Positions 16,169 to 24,833 of a DNA stretch of 64,000 nt are shown one piece after another. Origin of the DNA: Comamonadaceae bacterium (GTDB taxonomy: Bacteria; Pseudomonadota; Gammaproteobacteria; Burkholderiales; Burkholderiaceae_C); NCBI GenBank assembly GCA_947374485.1, contig CANCCF010000003.1, forward strand, positions 1-64,000. Reading direction: 5' to 3'. The first letter of the stretch is position 1, and each line of letters starts with the position of its first letter. A model generated the notes under the pieces. The model made no database searches. It was not told the origin of the DNA and saw only the letters and a list, made by a program, of their open reading frames with translations. Position numbers and translations under genes: made by a program.

Positions 16169-16966
16169 CTATGCCCTCGTGCCTGGCGTGCTTGGCGTGC
16201 TTGGGCACAGATTCAGGAACGCCTGCTCCAGGCTCAGGCCGCCGGACTGTGCCATCAGTTGCGCCGGTGTGCCGTCAAACACGATCAGGCCCTGGTTGAG
16301 CACCAACACGCGGTCGGCGTTGACCACTTCGTCCACCAGGTGCGTGGCCCACAGCACGGCCACCTCACCGGCCTGTGTGAGTGCCTCCACCGAGCGCATC
16401 AGGTCCTGGCGCGAGGCCGGATCCAGGCCCACCGTGGCCTCGTCCATCAGCAGGAAACGCGGTGCGTGCAGCAGCGCGCGGATCAGCTCCACCTTGCGCC
16501 GGTTGCCGCCCGAGAGCGCGCGCACGGGCGTGCCCGCCTGCTCTTGCAGGCCGTGCTGCGCCAGCCCAGCCGCTATGCGCTGCAGTGCCGTCTTGCGTGG
16601 GATGCCGTGCAGGTCGGTATGGAACAGCAGGTTGGCGCGCACCGACAAGTCCAGGTCCAGCGAGGACTGCTGGAACACCACGCCCAGACCCGCCAGCGCC
16701 TTGGGTGCCTCGCGGCGGATGTCAAAGCCCAGCACCGAGAGGTCGCCCTCGTCGGGCACAAAGAGGCCACTGAGCAACTGCACCAGGGTGGACTTGCCCG
16801 CGCCATTGGGCCCCAGCAGGGCCACAAACTGGCCCGCATGCAGTTGCATGCTGACGGACTTGAGTGCGAGCTTGGGGCCGTAGGATTTCTTCAGTGCGCG
16901 GGCCACCAGCACAGGGGGCTGGTTAGGCATGGAGGCTTGGTTGTCAGAGGTATCAGCGGTGGTCAT
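16169..16966 (-). CDS. ABC ATPase of the PQQ-dependent alcohol dehydrogenase system (PedA-like)
   Basis: About 265 residues. Walker A GPNGAGKSTLVQLLSGL, Q-loop VVFQQSSLDLDLSV, signature ALSGGNRRKVELIRAL and Walker B FLLMDEATVGLD are all intact. It resembles the ATPases tied to PQQ-dependent alcohol dehydrogenases (the TIGR03864/PedA group), which pair with an ABC-2 permease. That permease is 23 kb away at 40566-41417, on the other side of the CDI island. The ATG at 16966 is preferred; alternatives are 17011 and 16930. A candidate sigma-54 promoter (16992-17006) lies upstream. Confidence 0.82.
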   Translation of the reverse strand: MTTADTSDNQASMPNQPPVLVARALKKSYGPKLALKSVSMQLHAGQFVALLGPNGAGKSTLVQLLSGLFVPDEGDLSVLGFDIRREAPKALAGLGVVFQQSSLDLDLSVRANLLFHTDLHGIPRKTALQRIAAGLAQHGLQEQAGTPVRALSGGNRRKVELIRALLHAPRFLLMDEATVGLDPASRQDLMRSVEALTQAGEVAVLWATHLVDEVVNADRVLVLNQGLIVFDGTPAQLMAQSGGLSLEQAFLNLCPSTPSTPGTRA

Positions 16967-16991
16967 AGGCGTGGCAGTCTGGCCCTGTGCA

Positions 16992-17006
16992 GCACGAATT
17001 GTGCCG
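16992..17006 (-). promoter_or_regulatory. Candidate sigma-54 promoter for the PedA-like ATPase
   Basis: Read on the minus strand the site is CGGCACAATTCGTGC. The essential GG and GC dinucleotides are separated by exactly 10 nt, as required for -24/-12 elements, although two consensus positions differ. It points at the ATPase start 26 nt downstream and shares the divergent region with a TGTCACA site (17014-17020). Confidence 0.45.
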
Positions 17007-17013
17007 GGCAAAG

Positions 17014-17020
17014 TGTCACA
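17014..17020. promoter_or_regulatory. TGTCACA activator-site candidate between divergent promoters
   Basis: TGTCACA within AAAGTGTCACACC sits between the two divergent -24/-12 candidates. The same core, as TGTGACA or TGTCACA, recurs near each of the other sigma-54 promoters of the split PQQ locus (19564, 19626, 37294, 37351-37365, 42639). Confidence 0.45.
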
Positions 17021-17036
17021 CCAAATACCGTGCCTG

Positions 17037-17051
17037 TGGCATATTTATTGC
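17037..17051 (+). promoter_or_regulatory. Candidate sigma-54 promoter for the beta-propeller gene
   Basis: TGGCATATTTATTGC has GG-N10-GC spacing and the TTGC -12 element. Transcription would start near 17063, 26 nt before the ATG at 17089. Confidence 0.6.
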
Positions 17052-17088
17052 ACCCGTGCAGACCACAACCCATAACAAGGAGACCCGC

Positions 17089-18057
17089 ATGCACCACCTC
17101 TTCACACGCACCCTGCTGGCCAGCGCCGCCCTGCTGCTGGCTGCACACGGCGCGGCCCACGCCGATATTTTTGTCAGCAGCGAGAAGGACAACACCATCC
17201 TGCAACTCGATGCCGAGGGCAAGCCCATCCGCAGCATTGCCGTATGCCAGCGCCCGCGCCACATGGCCTGGGCCCATGACAAAAAGCAGATCATGACGGC
17301 CTGTGGCGACAGTGACCAGATTGGCGTCATCGATGTGCAAACAGGCAAACTGGTGGACAGCATCCCCACCGGCGAGAGCCCGGAGATTTTTGCCCTCTCG
17401 CCCGACTCCAAAACCGCCTACGTGTCCATTGAAGACGGCAGCCAGCTGGCCGCTTACGACATTGCCGCCAAGAAGCCGCTGTTCTCGGTGAAGACCGGGG
17501 CTGAGCCCGAAGGCGTGCTGGCCACAGCCGATGGCAAATTTGTCTTTGTCACCTCCGAGGTGGCCAACACGGTCTACAAGGTGGATGTGGCCACGCGCAA
17601 GATTGCGGGTCAGGTGAAGACCGGCATGCGGCCGCGCCGCTTCGCCATCAGTCCCGATGCCAGCGAGCTGTGGGCCACCAACGAGCTGGGCTCCAGTGTC
17701 AGCATCATCGACACCGCGGCCATGAAGATCAAACAAACCCTGAAGTTCGAAATCAAGGGCATGCGCGCCGCCGACATCACGCCGGTGGGCATGCTCATGA
17801 GCGCCGACGGCAAGACCGCCTGGGTGGCACTGGGCCGCGCCAACCACGTCGCCGAGGTGGATGTGGCCACCCGCACCGTGCGCGGCCTGGCGCTGGTGGG
17901 CAAGCGTGCCTGGGGCCTGGCCCTGAATGCGGACGGCTCGCGCCTGTATGTGGCCAATGGCTTGTCGGACGACATGACCATCATCGACACCGCCACGCGA
18001 AAGGCCCTCAAAACCGTACCCGTGGGGCGTGAGCCCCACAGCATCCTGATCAACTGA
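17089..18057 (+). CDS. PQQ-dependent catabolism-associated YVTN beta-propeller protein
   Basis: 322 residues: signal peptide (LLASAALLLAAHGAAHA) followed by repeated beta-propeller blades, each with a variant of D-x-x-T-x-K/R-K-I (GVIDVQTGKLVDSIPTGE, YKVDVATRKIAGQVKTGM, TIIDTATRKALKTVPVG). The family (TIGR03866 type) regularly accompanies PQQ alcohol dehydrogenases; its role is unproven but periplasmic. AAGGAG precedes the ATG. It is divergent from the PedA-like ATPase under a candidate sigma-54 promoter. Confidence 0.85.
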   Translation: MHHLFTRTLLASAALLLAAHGAAHADIFVSSEKDNTILQLDAEGKPIRSIAVCQRPRHMAWAHDKKQIMTACGDSDQIGVIDVQTGKLVDSIPTGESPEIFALSPDSKTAYVSIEDGSQLAAYDIAAKKPLFSVKTGAEPEGVLATADGKFVFVTSEVANTVYKVDVATRKIAGQVKTGMRPRRFAISPDASELWATNELGSSVSIIDTAAMKIKQTLKFEIKGMRAADITPVGMLMSADGKTAWVALGRANHVAEVDVATRTVRGLALVGKRAWGLALNADGSRLYVANGLSDDMTIIDTATRKALKTVPVGREPHSILIN

Positions 18058-18075
18058 GGCCCGCAGGCCCCCTGC

Positions 18076-18972
18076 TCAGGGGGCGGCCAGTGTCAGGCCC
18101 TGGGCCTGAAAAATCTGCAGCAGTTCGCCACTGCTGCGCAGACGGTCCAGCGCACCGTCGAGCAAGCTTGCCAGCTCCTTGCTGTCGGCCTTCACCGCCA
18201 GCCCCAGTGGCCAACCGTTGGGCGGCACACCGGGCAGCACCAGTTTGGAGAAGGCCCAGTCTTTGCGGTCGAGCTTCATCTGGAACACCGCCGACTCGGC
18301 CTGCGCCAGCGAGACAAAGGCCGCATCAAGCTCGCCCTTGAGCACCGCAGTGGCCGCATCGGTGCCGCTCTTGAACAGCACCACATGGTCGCGCAACAGG
18401 CCGCCCTTGTAGCCCAGGATGGCGCTGGAGGCACCGGTGCCCTGCTCGGTGGCAACTTTGAGGTCCTGCAGGTCTTCGGGGTTGTAGACCTGTGCCAGTT
18501 TTTTGGGGTTGTGCAGCACCACCAGGTGCTCACGCGCATAGGGCGCAAAAATAAACGCCTGGCGGTTCTCGCCCATGAAGTATTTATCCACCGGCACATG
18601 CAGCATCACATCGGCCGGGCCATAGCCCAGGTAGTGCCCCTTCCAGACCATGTTGCGCAGGTCGTCGCCCATGTTTTCACCGGCATCAAAAGGCAGCAAT
18701 GCGGGCTTGAGCCCCAGGGCGGTGGCCAGTGCCTCGCCCAGGCTGACATCGAGGCCACTCATGTGCGCCACGCTGCCATCGGACCAGGGCGCATTGTCCT
18801 TGTAGAGGGCAATCTTGAGCACGCCACTGGCGCGGATTTTGTCGAGGGCCGTGGGCTCCTGCGCGCGCACGGTGGCAGGCAGGCCCACGGCTGCGGGCAG
18901 GGCAGCCAGCAGGGCGGTTTTCAGCAGGCTGCGGCGCTGCAGCGTGCCTGCGGGGTGTGAAGAGTGGTTCAT
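18076..18972 (-). CDS. Quinoprotein-associated periplasmic solute-binding protein (family 3)
   Basis: 298 residues with a twin-arginine-like signal (QRRSLLKTALLAALPAAVG) and a family-3 binding-protein fold: LDKIRASGVLKIALYKDNAPWS, GLDVSLGEALATALGL, DLQDLKVATEQGTGAS. It resembles the binding proteins found beside PQQ dehydrogenases (TIGR03871 group, which includes XoxJ-like proteins), thought to help maturation or activation rather than transport. It is the second gene after pedF, with 17 nt between them. The ATG at 18972 is preceded by AAGGA. Confidence 0.82.
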   Translation of the reverse strand: MNHSSHPAGTLQRRSLLKTALLAALPAAVGLPATVRAQEPTALDKIRASGVLKIALYKDNAPWSDGSVAHMSGLDVSLGEALATALGLKPALLPFDAGENMGDDLRNMVWKGHYLGYGPADVMLHVPVDKYFMGENRQAFIFAPYAREHLVVLHNPKKLAQVYNPEDLQDLKVATEQGTGASSAILGYKGGLLRDHVVLFKSGTDAATAVLKGELDAAFVSLAQAESAVFQMKLDRKDWAFSKLVLPGVPPNGWPLGLAVKADSKELASLLDGALDRLRSSGELLQIFQAQGLTLAAP

Positions 18973-18989
18973 CAGGTGTCCTTGCGGGT

Positions 18990-19478
18990 TCAGGGTTCGC
19001 GGCGGGTTTCCAGATAGGTCTTGATGGACCACATGGCCTCTTGCGTCAGGATACCCTCAAAGGGTGGCATGTAGACACGGCCATCGCGGGCGCGGCCACG
19101 GCGCACGGTGGAGACAAAGTAGTCGTTGATCTCCTGGAAGCAGGCCTGCTTTTTGGTGTCATCCCCCAGGTCCATGCAATCGGAATCGAGCTTGCGCAGG
19201 TCGGGCGAGATGCCGCCGGAGATAGCTTCGAGGCCATGGCAGCGCGCGCAGTTCTGGTTGTAGGCCGACGAGCCGATGCGCAGCGCCTCGGTGTGCGCCT
19301 CACCCTTGCTGTAGGGGTTGCTGTCCAGCCATTTGTCACCGAGCTGCGGCAGGGTGCTGGTGTCCACGGAATGCGGCACCACGTCGCCGTGGGCCAGGGC
19401 AGACAGGCTGGCCAGCGACAGGCAGGCGGCCATGCCGGTCGCCAGAAGAATGCGGTAGGTGCGGAGTAAGGATGTCAT
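18990..19478 (-). CDS. pedF: Cytochrome c-550 PedF
   Basis: 162 residues: signal peptide, then a mature start HGDVVPHSVDTSTLPQLGDKW, one heme-attachment site (NQNCARCHGLEAISGGI), the conserved acidic Cys pair region (DSDCMDLGD...QACF), and a C-terminal Met ligand candidate (VYMPPFEG). The pattern fits PedF, a periplasmic electron carrier of PQQ alcohol-oxidation clusters. The ATG at 19478 gives a normal signal peptide. It lies downstream of a candidate sigma-54 promoter and two TTGT(G/C)ACAA sites. Confidence 0.88.
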   Translation of the reverse strand: MTSLLRTYRILLATGMAACLSLASLSALAHGDVVPHSVDTSTLPQLGDKWLDSNPYSKGEAHTEALRIGSSAYNQNCARCHGLEAISGGISPDLRKLDSDCMDLGDDTKKQACFQEINDYFVSTVRRGRARDGRVYMPPFEGILTQEAMWSIKTYLETRREP

Positions 19479-19522
19479 GGTGAGATGGACGTGTGCCAGG
19501 AGTTGCGGATGCACCGTCATGC

Positions 19523-19537
19523 GCAACTATCGGGCCA
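19523..19537 (-). promoter_or_regulatory. Candidate sigma-54 promoter for pedF
   Basis: Minus-strand sequence TGGCCCGATAGTTGC has exact GG-N10-GC spacing and a TTGC -12 element; only one base of the TGGCAC box differs. Predicted start is about 33 nt upstream of the pedF ATG. Confidence 0.6.
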
Positions 19538-19563
19538 GCTTATTGCGGCCCTTTCATCGGGGC

Positions 19564-19572
19564 TTGTGACAA
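19564..19572. promoter_or_regulatory. TTGTGACAA activator-site candidate
   Basis: TTGTGACAA lies upstream of the pedF promoter, and its exact reverse complement TTGTCACAA lies at 19626-19634 just before the activator gene. The pair may act on pedF and on the activator's own gene. Confidence 0.5.
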
Positions 19573-19625
19573 ATTGGCACACCTGCGCAAAAGACACTGG
19601 CCTGCATATTGCACCCGATTGAAGC

Positions 19626-19634
19626 TTGTCACAA
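19626..19634. promoter_or_regulatory. TTGTCACAA activator-site candidate
   Basis: Inverted copy of the 19564 site, 16 nt upstream of the activator ATG. It shares the TGT(G/C)ACA core with sites near the other PQQ-locus promoters. Confidence 0.5.
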
Positions 19635-19649
19635 AACGGAGCAAAATAA

Positions 19650-21875
19650 ATGGCAGAGATATTCCATACAAAGAGTCGCTTCGGCCAAACCGATGATGCA
19701 TATGCATTCGGTGATTTGGATTGGCCAGCAGCGAACGCCGGAGACAACATGAAACCAGATGACCGCGGAACACACAGCGGCACAAACAACGCCAGCAGCA
19801 GTGGCAGCAGTGGCACGACGTATGGGCCGCTGAACAGCCCTTCGCTCAACAGCCCTGAACACGAGACCCTGATAGGCACATCGCGCCAGCGTTCCCAGGC
19901 CTTTGGCCTGCGCGAAGTGGACGCACCTGATTTTTCAGTTGCCAGCCGCGGCGTGATCAACCACACGCTGGAGGAAAACCGCTTTCTCTTCCAGCACGCG
20001 GCCCCGGTGATGGAGACGCTTTACCAGCAAATCGCCAACACCCAGAGTATGGTGCTGCTCACCGCGCGCAGCGGCATGGTGCTGCACTCGCTGGGCGACG
20101 CCGACTTCCTCGAAAAAGCCTCCCGCGTGGCGCTGGCGCCAGGCGTGGACTGGTCGGAAAAAAGCAAGGGCACCAACGCCATTGGCACGGCCCTGGCCGA
20201 GGAGCACCCGGTAGTGGTCCACGGCTCGCAGCACTTCCTGGAGGCCAACCGCTTTTTGACCTGCTCCTGCACGCCCATCTTCGACCCGTATGGCAAGGTG
20301 ATGGGTGCGCTGGACGTGACCGGCGACCACCGCAGCTACCACCAGCACACCATGGCGCTGGCGCGCATGTCGGCGCAGATGATCGAGAACCACATGTACG
20401 CCGCAGTGTTCCCGAAAGAGGTGATTGTGCGCTTCCATTCGCGCGCGGAATTTCTGGGCACGCTGATGGAGGGCATTGCGGTGTTCACCGCTGATGGCCG
20501 CTTTGTCACCGCCAACCGCAGCGCGCAGTTCCAGCTCACGCTCTCGGTCAACGCGCTGGGTGCCCACACCTTTTCCTCACTGTTTGGCATAGCCATGTCG
20601 CAATTCCACGACCGTGCGCGCGCGGCGGGCACGCGCCCGCTGCCGCTGTGCCTGCACAACGGCGTGACCGTGTGCTGTGTGAGCGACATGAAGTCGCGCA
20701 TGCCCTTTGAGGTGGTGGACTTTGGCCAGTCGCCCATAAGTCCCGTAATGCCTGCGGCACCCGAGGCACCCTCTTCGGCTGCCGCTGCAAAAGCCAGCAT
20801 GGCCAGCCGCGATGCGCAGCGCCGCGAATCGCTCTCCAGCCTGCGCTACCTCGACACCGGCGACGCGCAGGTGGCCGCCGTGATCCAGAAGCTGAGCAAG
20901 ATCCGCGGCCGCGATATTCCGGTGATGATCCTGGGCGAAACCGGCACCGGCAAAGACCTGCTGGCGCAGGCCATCCACAACGACTCGCCGCGCGCGGCCA
21001 ACCACTTTGTTTCGGTCAACTGTGCCTCCATTCCCGAGACACTGATCGAGTCCGAGCTCTTCGGTTACGAGGAAGGGGCGTTTACCGGCGCCAAGCGCAA
21101 GGGCTCGGTGGGCAAGGTGCTGTTTGCCAACGGCGGCACGCTGTTCCTGGACGAAATTGGCGACATGCCCAAGCACCTGCAGGCGCGCCTGCTGCGCGTC
21201 TTGCAAGAGCGCAAGGTCAGCCCGCTGGGTGCGGGCAAAGAGGTGGACGTGGATGTGGCGGTGATCTGCGCCACCAACAAAAACCTGAAAGAGATGATTG
21301 CGCGCGGCGAGTTCCGTGAAGACCTGTACTACCGCCTCAACGGCCTGGTGGTGCGCCTGCCCGCGCTGCGCGAACGGCAAGACCTGGAGGTGGTGACGCG
21401 CAAGATTCTGGCCAGCGTCTGCCACTCGGCCACACCGATTGGCATCTCGCCCGAGGTGATGGCGCTGTTCCACCAGTTCCCCTGGCCGGGCAACTTCCGC
21501 CAGCTCTACAACCTGCTGCGCACGGCGGTGGTGATGGCGGCCTGCAACGAAGACATCCAGATGCACCACCTGCCCGATGACTTTCTGGAAGAGGTGCAAC
21601 TGACCGACCGCGTGCTGCCGCGTGCCTCGGTGAAGCAGATGGAAGTGATACGGCCCTGCGCCGAAGCACAGGCCGCACCACTGCCAGCCAAGCCCGCCCC
21701 GGCTGCGCCCGAACGCTTTGCCTCCACCAACCTCGAAAACGTGGCCCTGGAAGCCATGGCCCAGGCCCTGCGCAGCACCGGCGGCAATGTGTCGGTGGCG
21801 GCCAAGATGCTGGGCGTGTCGCGCAACACGATTTACCGCAAGAAGGCGCAGTTGCCGGCGGATGTGTGGGGGTGA
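19650..21875 (+). CDS. Sigma-54-dependent transcriptional activator, AcoR type
   Basis: 741 residues. Domains in order: a variable N-terminal ~90 residues, a GAF-type sensor (about 115-250, with the SCTPIFDPYGKVMGALDVTG block), a PAS-like segment (about 270-310), an AAA+ domain (about 405-635; Walker A GETGTGKD, sigma-54-contacting GAFTGA loop, Walker B GGTLFLDEIGD), and a C-terminal Fis-type helix-turn-helix (GGNVSVAAKMLGVSRNTIYR). AcoR/ExaE-type activators commonly switch on alcohol and acetoin oxidation genes. GGAG is 9 nt before the ATG. It is the probable activator of the -24/-12 promoters described here. Confidence 0.88.
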   Translation: MAEIFHTKSRFGQTDDAYAFGDLDWPAANAGDNMKPDDRGTHSGTNNASSSGSSGTTYGPLNSPSLNSPEHETLIGTSRQRSQAFGLREVDAPDFSVASRGVINHTLEENRFLFQHAAPVMETLYQQIANTQSMVLLTARSGMVLHSLGDADFLEKASRVALAPGVDWSEKSKGTNAIGTALAEEHPVVVHGSQHFLEANRFLTCSCTPIFDPYGKVMGALDVTGDHRSYHQHTMALARMSAQMIENHMYAAVFPKEVIVRFHSRAEFLGTLMEGIAVFTADGRFVTANRSAQFQLTLSVNALGAHTFSSLFGIAMSQFHDRARAAGTRPLPLCLHNGVTVCCVSDMKSRMPFEVVDFGQSPISPVMPAAPEAPSSAAAAKASMASRDAQRRESLSSLRYLDTGDAQVAAVIQKLSKIRGRDIPVMILGETGTGKDLLAQAIHNDSPRAANHFVSVNCASIPETLIESELFGYEEGAFTGAKRKGSVGKVLFANGGTLFLDEIGDMPKHLQARLLRVLQERKVSPLGAGKEVDVDVAVICATNKNLKEMIARGEFREDLYYRLNGLVVRLPALRERQDLEVVTRKILASVCHSATPIGISPEVMALFHQFPWPGNFRQLYNLLRTAVVMAACNEDIQMHHLPDDFLEEVQLTDRVLPRASVKQMEVIRPCAEAQAAPLPAKPAPAAPERFASTNLENVALEAMAQALRSTGGNVSVAAKMLGVSRNTIYRKKAQLPADVWG

Positions 21876-22009
21876 GGTTTGGACGCTGTGGCGGGTAAAG
21901 ACACGCGAGATACAAGCCGAGCCCAATAGGACAGGAATCGCGGCAATCCTGCCAGCTCCGACGGGCTTAAACTGCATTCAAAATGTCCGGGTAACGGTCA
22001 GTCCAGCTC

Positions 22010-22522
22010 TCACCTTAGCGCGTTTTGATAGGCCAGTTCATCCAGAGGATTGCCGGTCAAATTCGTTGTAGTTCGCCGTTGTCCGGTGCGCATGAATCCC
22101 GACGTTTCATAAAGACGACTGGCGGGGTCATTGCCATTGATGGACCACAACTCGACCATTGCGTAGCCTTGGCGTCGGGCATTCGATAACGCCACGGATA
22201 CCAAGCCACGGCCAATGCCCCTCCTCCAATGCGCCGGGTGAACATTCAATGCCCAGAGTTCCACCACGGAGTCCGGTGCCTGATAGCGTGGTGGGCCCAT
22301 GACCGAGAACCCGACACAAGCACCACTGATTTCAGCAACCGTCATGAGAAGAGGCTGTGGCTGCGAATCAAGGGCTGACTTCATCGCTTCCATGTTTGCG
22401 CTTGGACTCAGTGAATCCAGAAACGCAGCTGGCATGAAATTCCGGTATGCGTGCTTCCAGGCAGCGACCCGGATTTCTCCGATTGCCTGTGCGTCAAGTG
22501 AGATGGCTGGACGGATAAGCAT
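22010..22522 (-). CDS. GNAT family N-acetyltransferase
   Basis: 170-residue GNAT fold: IRPAISLDAQAIGEIRVAAW at the start, acetyl-CoA-binding motif A (ALNVHPAHWRRGIGRGL) and motif B (YETSGFMRTGQ) near residue 140. Substrate unknown. Its codon use is less GC-rich than the PQQ genes to the left, and it sits at the left edge of the CDI island, so it may be accessory. Confidence 0.85.
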   Translation of the reverse strand: MLIRPAISLDAQAIGEIRVAAWKHAYRNFMPAAFLDSLSPSANMEAMKSALDSQPQPLLMTVAEISGACVGFSVMGPPRYQAPDSVVELWALNVHPAHWRRGIGRGLVSVALSNARRQGYAMVELWSINGNDPASRLYETSGFMRTGQRRTTTNLTGNPLDELAYQNALR

Positions 22523-22932
22523 GATGCGATCTTGCGGTCATGTAAACGATAGAAGCGGTATGCCAATTTAGGTCCTTTCGGCAATCCCATCGCAGCCGAC
22601 CGTGGCGCTGGTGTCCCTCGGCGATGCCCGGCGGGCGGCGGCTGAACTCTTTACCTGCCGGGTGGGCGGCGAACTTCGCCATGGGCATGGCCTTGCCACA
22701 CCCCTTTTTTTGGGACGCAACAGGCTGCCTGGGCGCTCGTGTTCATTTCTTCTTGTGCTGATTGGTCGCACCAGAACAATCCGCGCCGTCCCTCAAACCC
22801 GCCCCCCAAGAAACTTGCGAAATATCAATGCAGAAGGTTTGGTAGTTCCAGTTTGAGTGCGTTGCCCAGGCAGCGTGACTCCAGCCGGATTTCCCCCACC
22901 GATCCGCAACGCAAACAAGGGACGGCACAGGA
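22523..22932. other. Gene-free left boundary of the CDI island
   Basis: About 410 bp between the GNAT gene and tpsB. Short ORFs exist on both strands but none has a recognisable domain, convincing ribosome site or codon bias. A GC-rich stretch (22580-22700) followed by an A/T-rich part suggests a junction. No repeat copy, tRNA or attachment site is visible. The tpsB promoter is expected in 22740-22930. Confidence 0.4.
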
Positions 22933-24771
22933 ATGAAACACATTCACACACCACGCACGCCACGGCATCCGACGCTGGCTGCACCCTGGGCGGCGAGCTT
23001 GCTTCTCAGCGCACTGGGCACTTTGGGGACACTGGGTGGCGCACTTCCTGCCCACGCCCAAAGTGCAGCCCCAGTCCTTCCCGTTCCACCCGATCCCAGC
23101 GCCGAACTGCGCCGTCAGGATGAGCGCACCCAGGTCCAACGCCAGCGTGCTGAGCCCGAAGTGGACGTGAAGTCCCCCGTACTGGCCCCTGACACCTCGC
23201 GCCTGCCCACGGGTGAGGCTCCCTGCTTCCCCATCCACCGCCTGCAGATCCGCACGCTGGATGTACAAGCCAACCCTTCCTCTCCCGCGCCGTCCAAGGC
23301 GCTGGGCACCGACTTTGCCTGGCTGGCCTCTACCCTGGGCGGCCCAGTCGGCGATGACGCTCCCATCGGCAAATGCCTGGGCGCCCAAGGCATTGCACAA
23401 CTGCTCAAACGCGCCCAGGATGGCTTGCTGCAACAGGGCTTCGTCACCAGCCGGGCACTGGCGCAGGAACAAGACCTCAGCAGCGGCACCCTGGTCCTCA
23501 CCATCATTCCCGGCCGCGTCAACGCCATCCGTTTCAAAGATGCAGGCGCACCGGGTGCGCGCCTCGCCAACACCCTTCCCATAACCCGTGGCGATCTATT
23601 GAACCTGTGCGATGTGGAGCAGGGCTTGGAAAACCTCAAACGGGTGCCCACCGCCGAGGTCGACATCCAGATTGAACCGGCGCAGGACAGCACAGCACCG
23701 GGCCAAAGCGACCTGGTGATCAGCTACCAGCAGCAGTCCCCGGTGCGCATCTCCTTCGCGCTGGACGACAGCGGCAGCAAAGGCACCGGTATTTACCAGG
23801 GCAGTGCCACGCTCTCCGTGGACAACCCGCTGGGCCTGAGTGACCTGTTCTACGTCACTGCCAGCCACGATCTGGGTGGCGGTGCGCCCGGTGCGCGTGG
23901 CACCCGGGGCCACACCATTCACTACAGCCTGCCGTTTGGTTATTGGTTGCTGGGCGCCACCTATTCCAGCAGCCGCTATTACCAAGAGATTGCGGGGCTG
24001 AACCAGGATTACATCTACAGCGGCACCAGCGAGAACACCGAACTCAGGCTCAGCCGCCTCGTATACCGCGACGCCGTGCGCAAGACCAGCCTCAGCCTCA
24101 AGGCCTGGCAGCGCAAGAGCCAGAACTTCATTGACGACACCGAGGTCGAAGTACAGCGCCGGGTGGTGGGTGGCTGGGAGCTGGGTGTCACCGACAAAGA
24201 GGCATTTGGCGCCGCCACGGCAGAACTCAGCCTGGCCTACAAGCGCGGCACCGGTGACTTCGACTCCATTGCCGCACCGGAAGAGGCCTTCAATGAAGGC
24301 ACTTCCAGGTTCGGCCTGTGGACGCTGGATGCAAATGCCAGTGTTCCCTTCCAAGCCCTGAACCAGCGCCTGCGCTACAGCGCAGCCCTGCATGTGCAGG
24401 ACAACAGCACGCCGCTCACCCCGCAGGACCGCCTGGCCATTGGCGGGCGCTATTCGGTGCGCGGCTTTGATGGCGAGTCCAGTCTGGCAGCCGAGCGCGG
24501 CTGGACCCTGCGCAACGATTTCAGTGTCGCGCTGGGCAGCTCCGGGCACGAGGCCTATGTGGGACTGGACGCCGGTGAGGTCAGTGGCCCCACCAGCGAC
24601 AAGCTGCTGGGCACCACGCTCAGCGGCGGCGTGGTGGGCCTGCGCGGCAGCTTCAAGGTATCCACAAGCCAGTGGCAGTACGACCTGTTTGTGGGCGCAC
24701 CGCTGTACCAGCCCGCGGGCTTTCGCACGGCAGAGACCGTGGCGGGCTTCAGCCTGAGCTTGAGTTTTTGA
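22933..24771 (+). CDS. Two-partner secretion outer-membrane transporter TpsB (FhaC/ShlB/CdiB type)
   Basis: 612 residues: signal peptide (LGTLGGALPAHAQ), a proline-rich plug-helix region, POTRA-type periplasmic domains (about 90-260; e.g. TLVLTIIPGRVNAIRFKDAG), then a 16-strand barrel. The lid-loop motif RYSVRGFDGESS (VRGF, about residue 508) and the terminal AGFSLSLSF are typical of FhaC-like Omp85 proteins. It exports the TpsA protein encoded at 25449-32198. Intact and full length. Confidence 0.92.
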   Translation: MKHIHTPRTPRHPTLAAPWAASLLLSALGTLGTLGGALPAHAQSAAPVLPVPPDPSAELRRQDERTQVQRQRAEPEVDVKSPVLAPDTSRLPTGEAPCFPIHRLQIRTLDVQANPSSPAPSKALGTDFAWLASTLGGPVGDDAPIGKCLGAQGIAQLLKRAQDGLLQQGFVTSRALAQEQDLSSGTLVLTIIPGRVNAIRFKDAGAPGARLANTLPITRGDLLNLCDVEQGLENLKRVPTAEVDIQIEPAQDSTAPGQSDLVISYQQQSPVRISFALDDSGSKGTGIYQGSATLSVDNPLGLSDLFYVTASHDLGGGAPGARGTRGHTIHYSLPFGYWLLGATYSSSRYYQEIAGLNQDYIYSGTSENTELRLSRLVYRDAVRKTSLSLKAWQRKSQNFIDDTEVEVQRRVVGGWELGVTDKEAFGAATAELSLAYKRGTGDFDSIAAPEEAFNEGTSRFGLWTLDANASVPFQALNQRLRYSAALHVQDNSTPLTPQDRLAIGGRYSVRGFDGESSLAAERGWTLRNDFSVALGSSGHEAYVGLDAGEVSGPTSDKLLGTTLSGGVVGLRGSFKVSTSQWQYDLFVGAPLYQPAGFRTAETVAGFSLSLSF

Positions 24772-24833
24772 ATTTTTCGTCAGTGATCTTTAACCGTGGC
24801 ACAGCCACATCCAAACCAAAAGGGGAATGCACC

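Noticed and set aside
19575..19589. TGGCACACCTGCGCA as a plus-strand sigma-54 promoter for the activator gene
   Set aside because: GG to GC spacing is 9 or 11 rather than 10 and the TTGC element is missing.
22602..22856. 84-codon ORF upstream of tpsB
   Set aside because: No ribosome site, domain or codon bias; probably leader sequence or decayed DNA.
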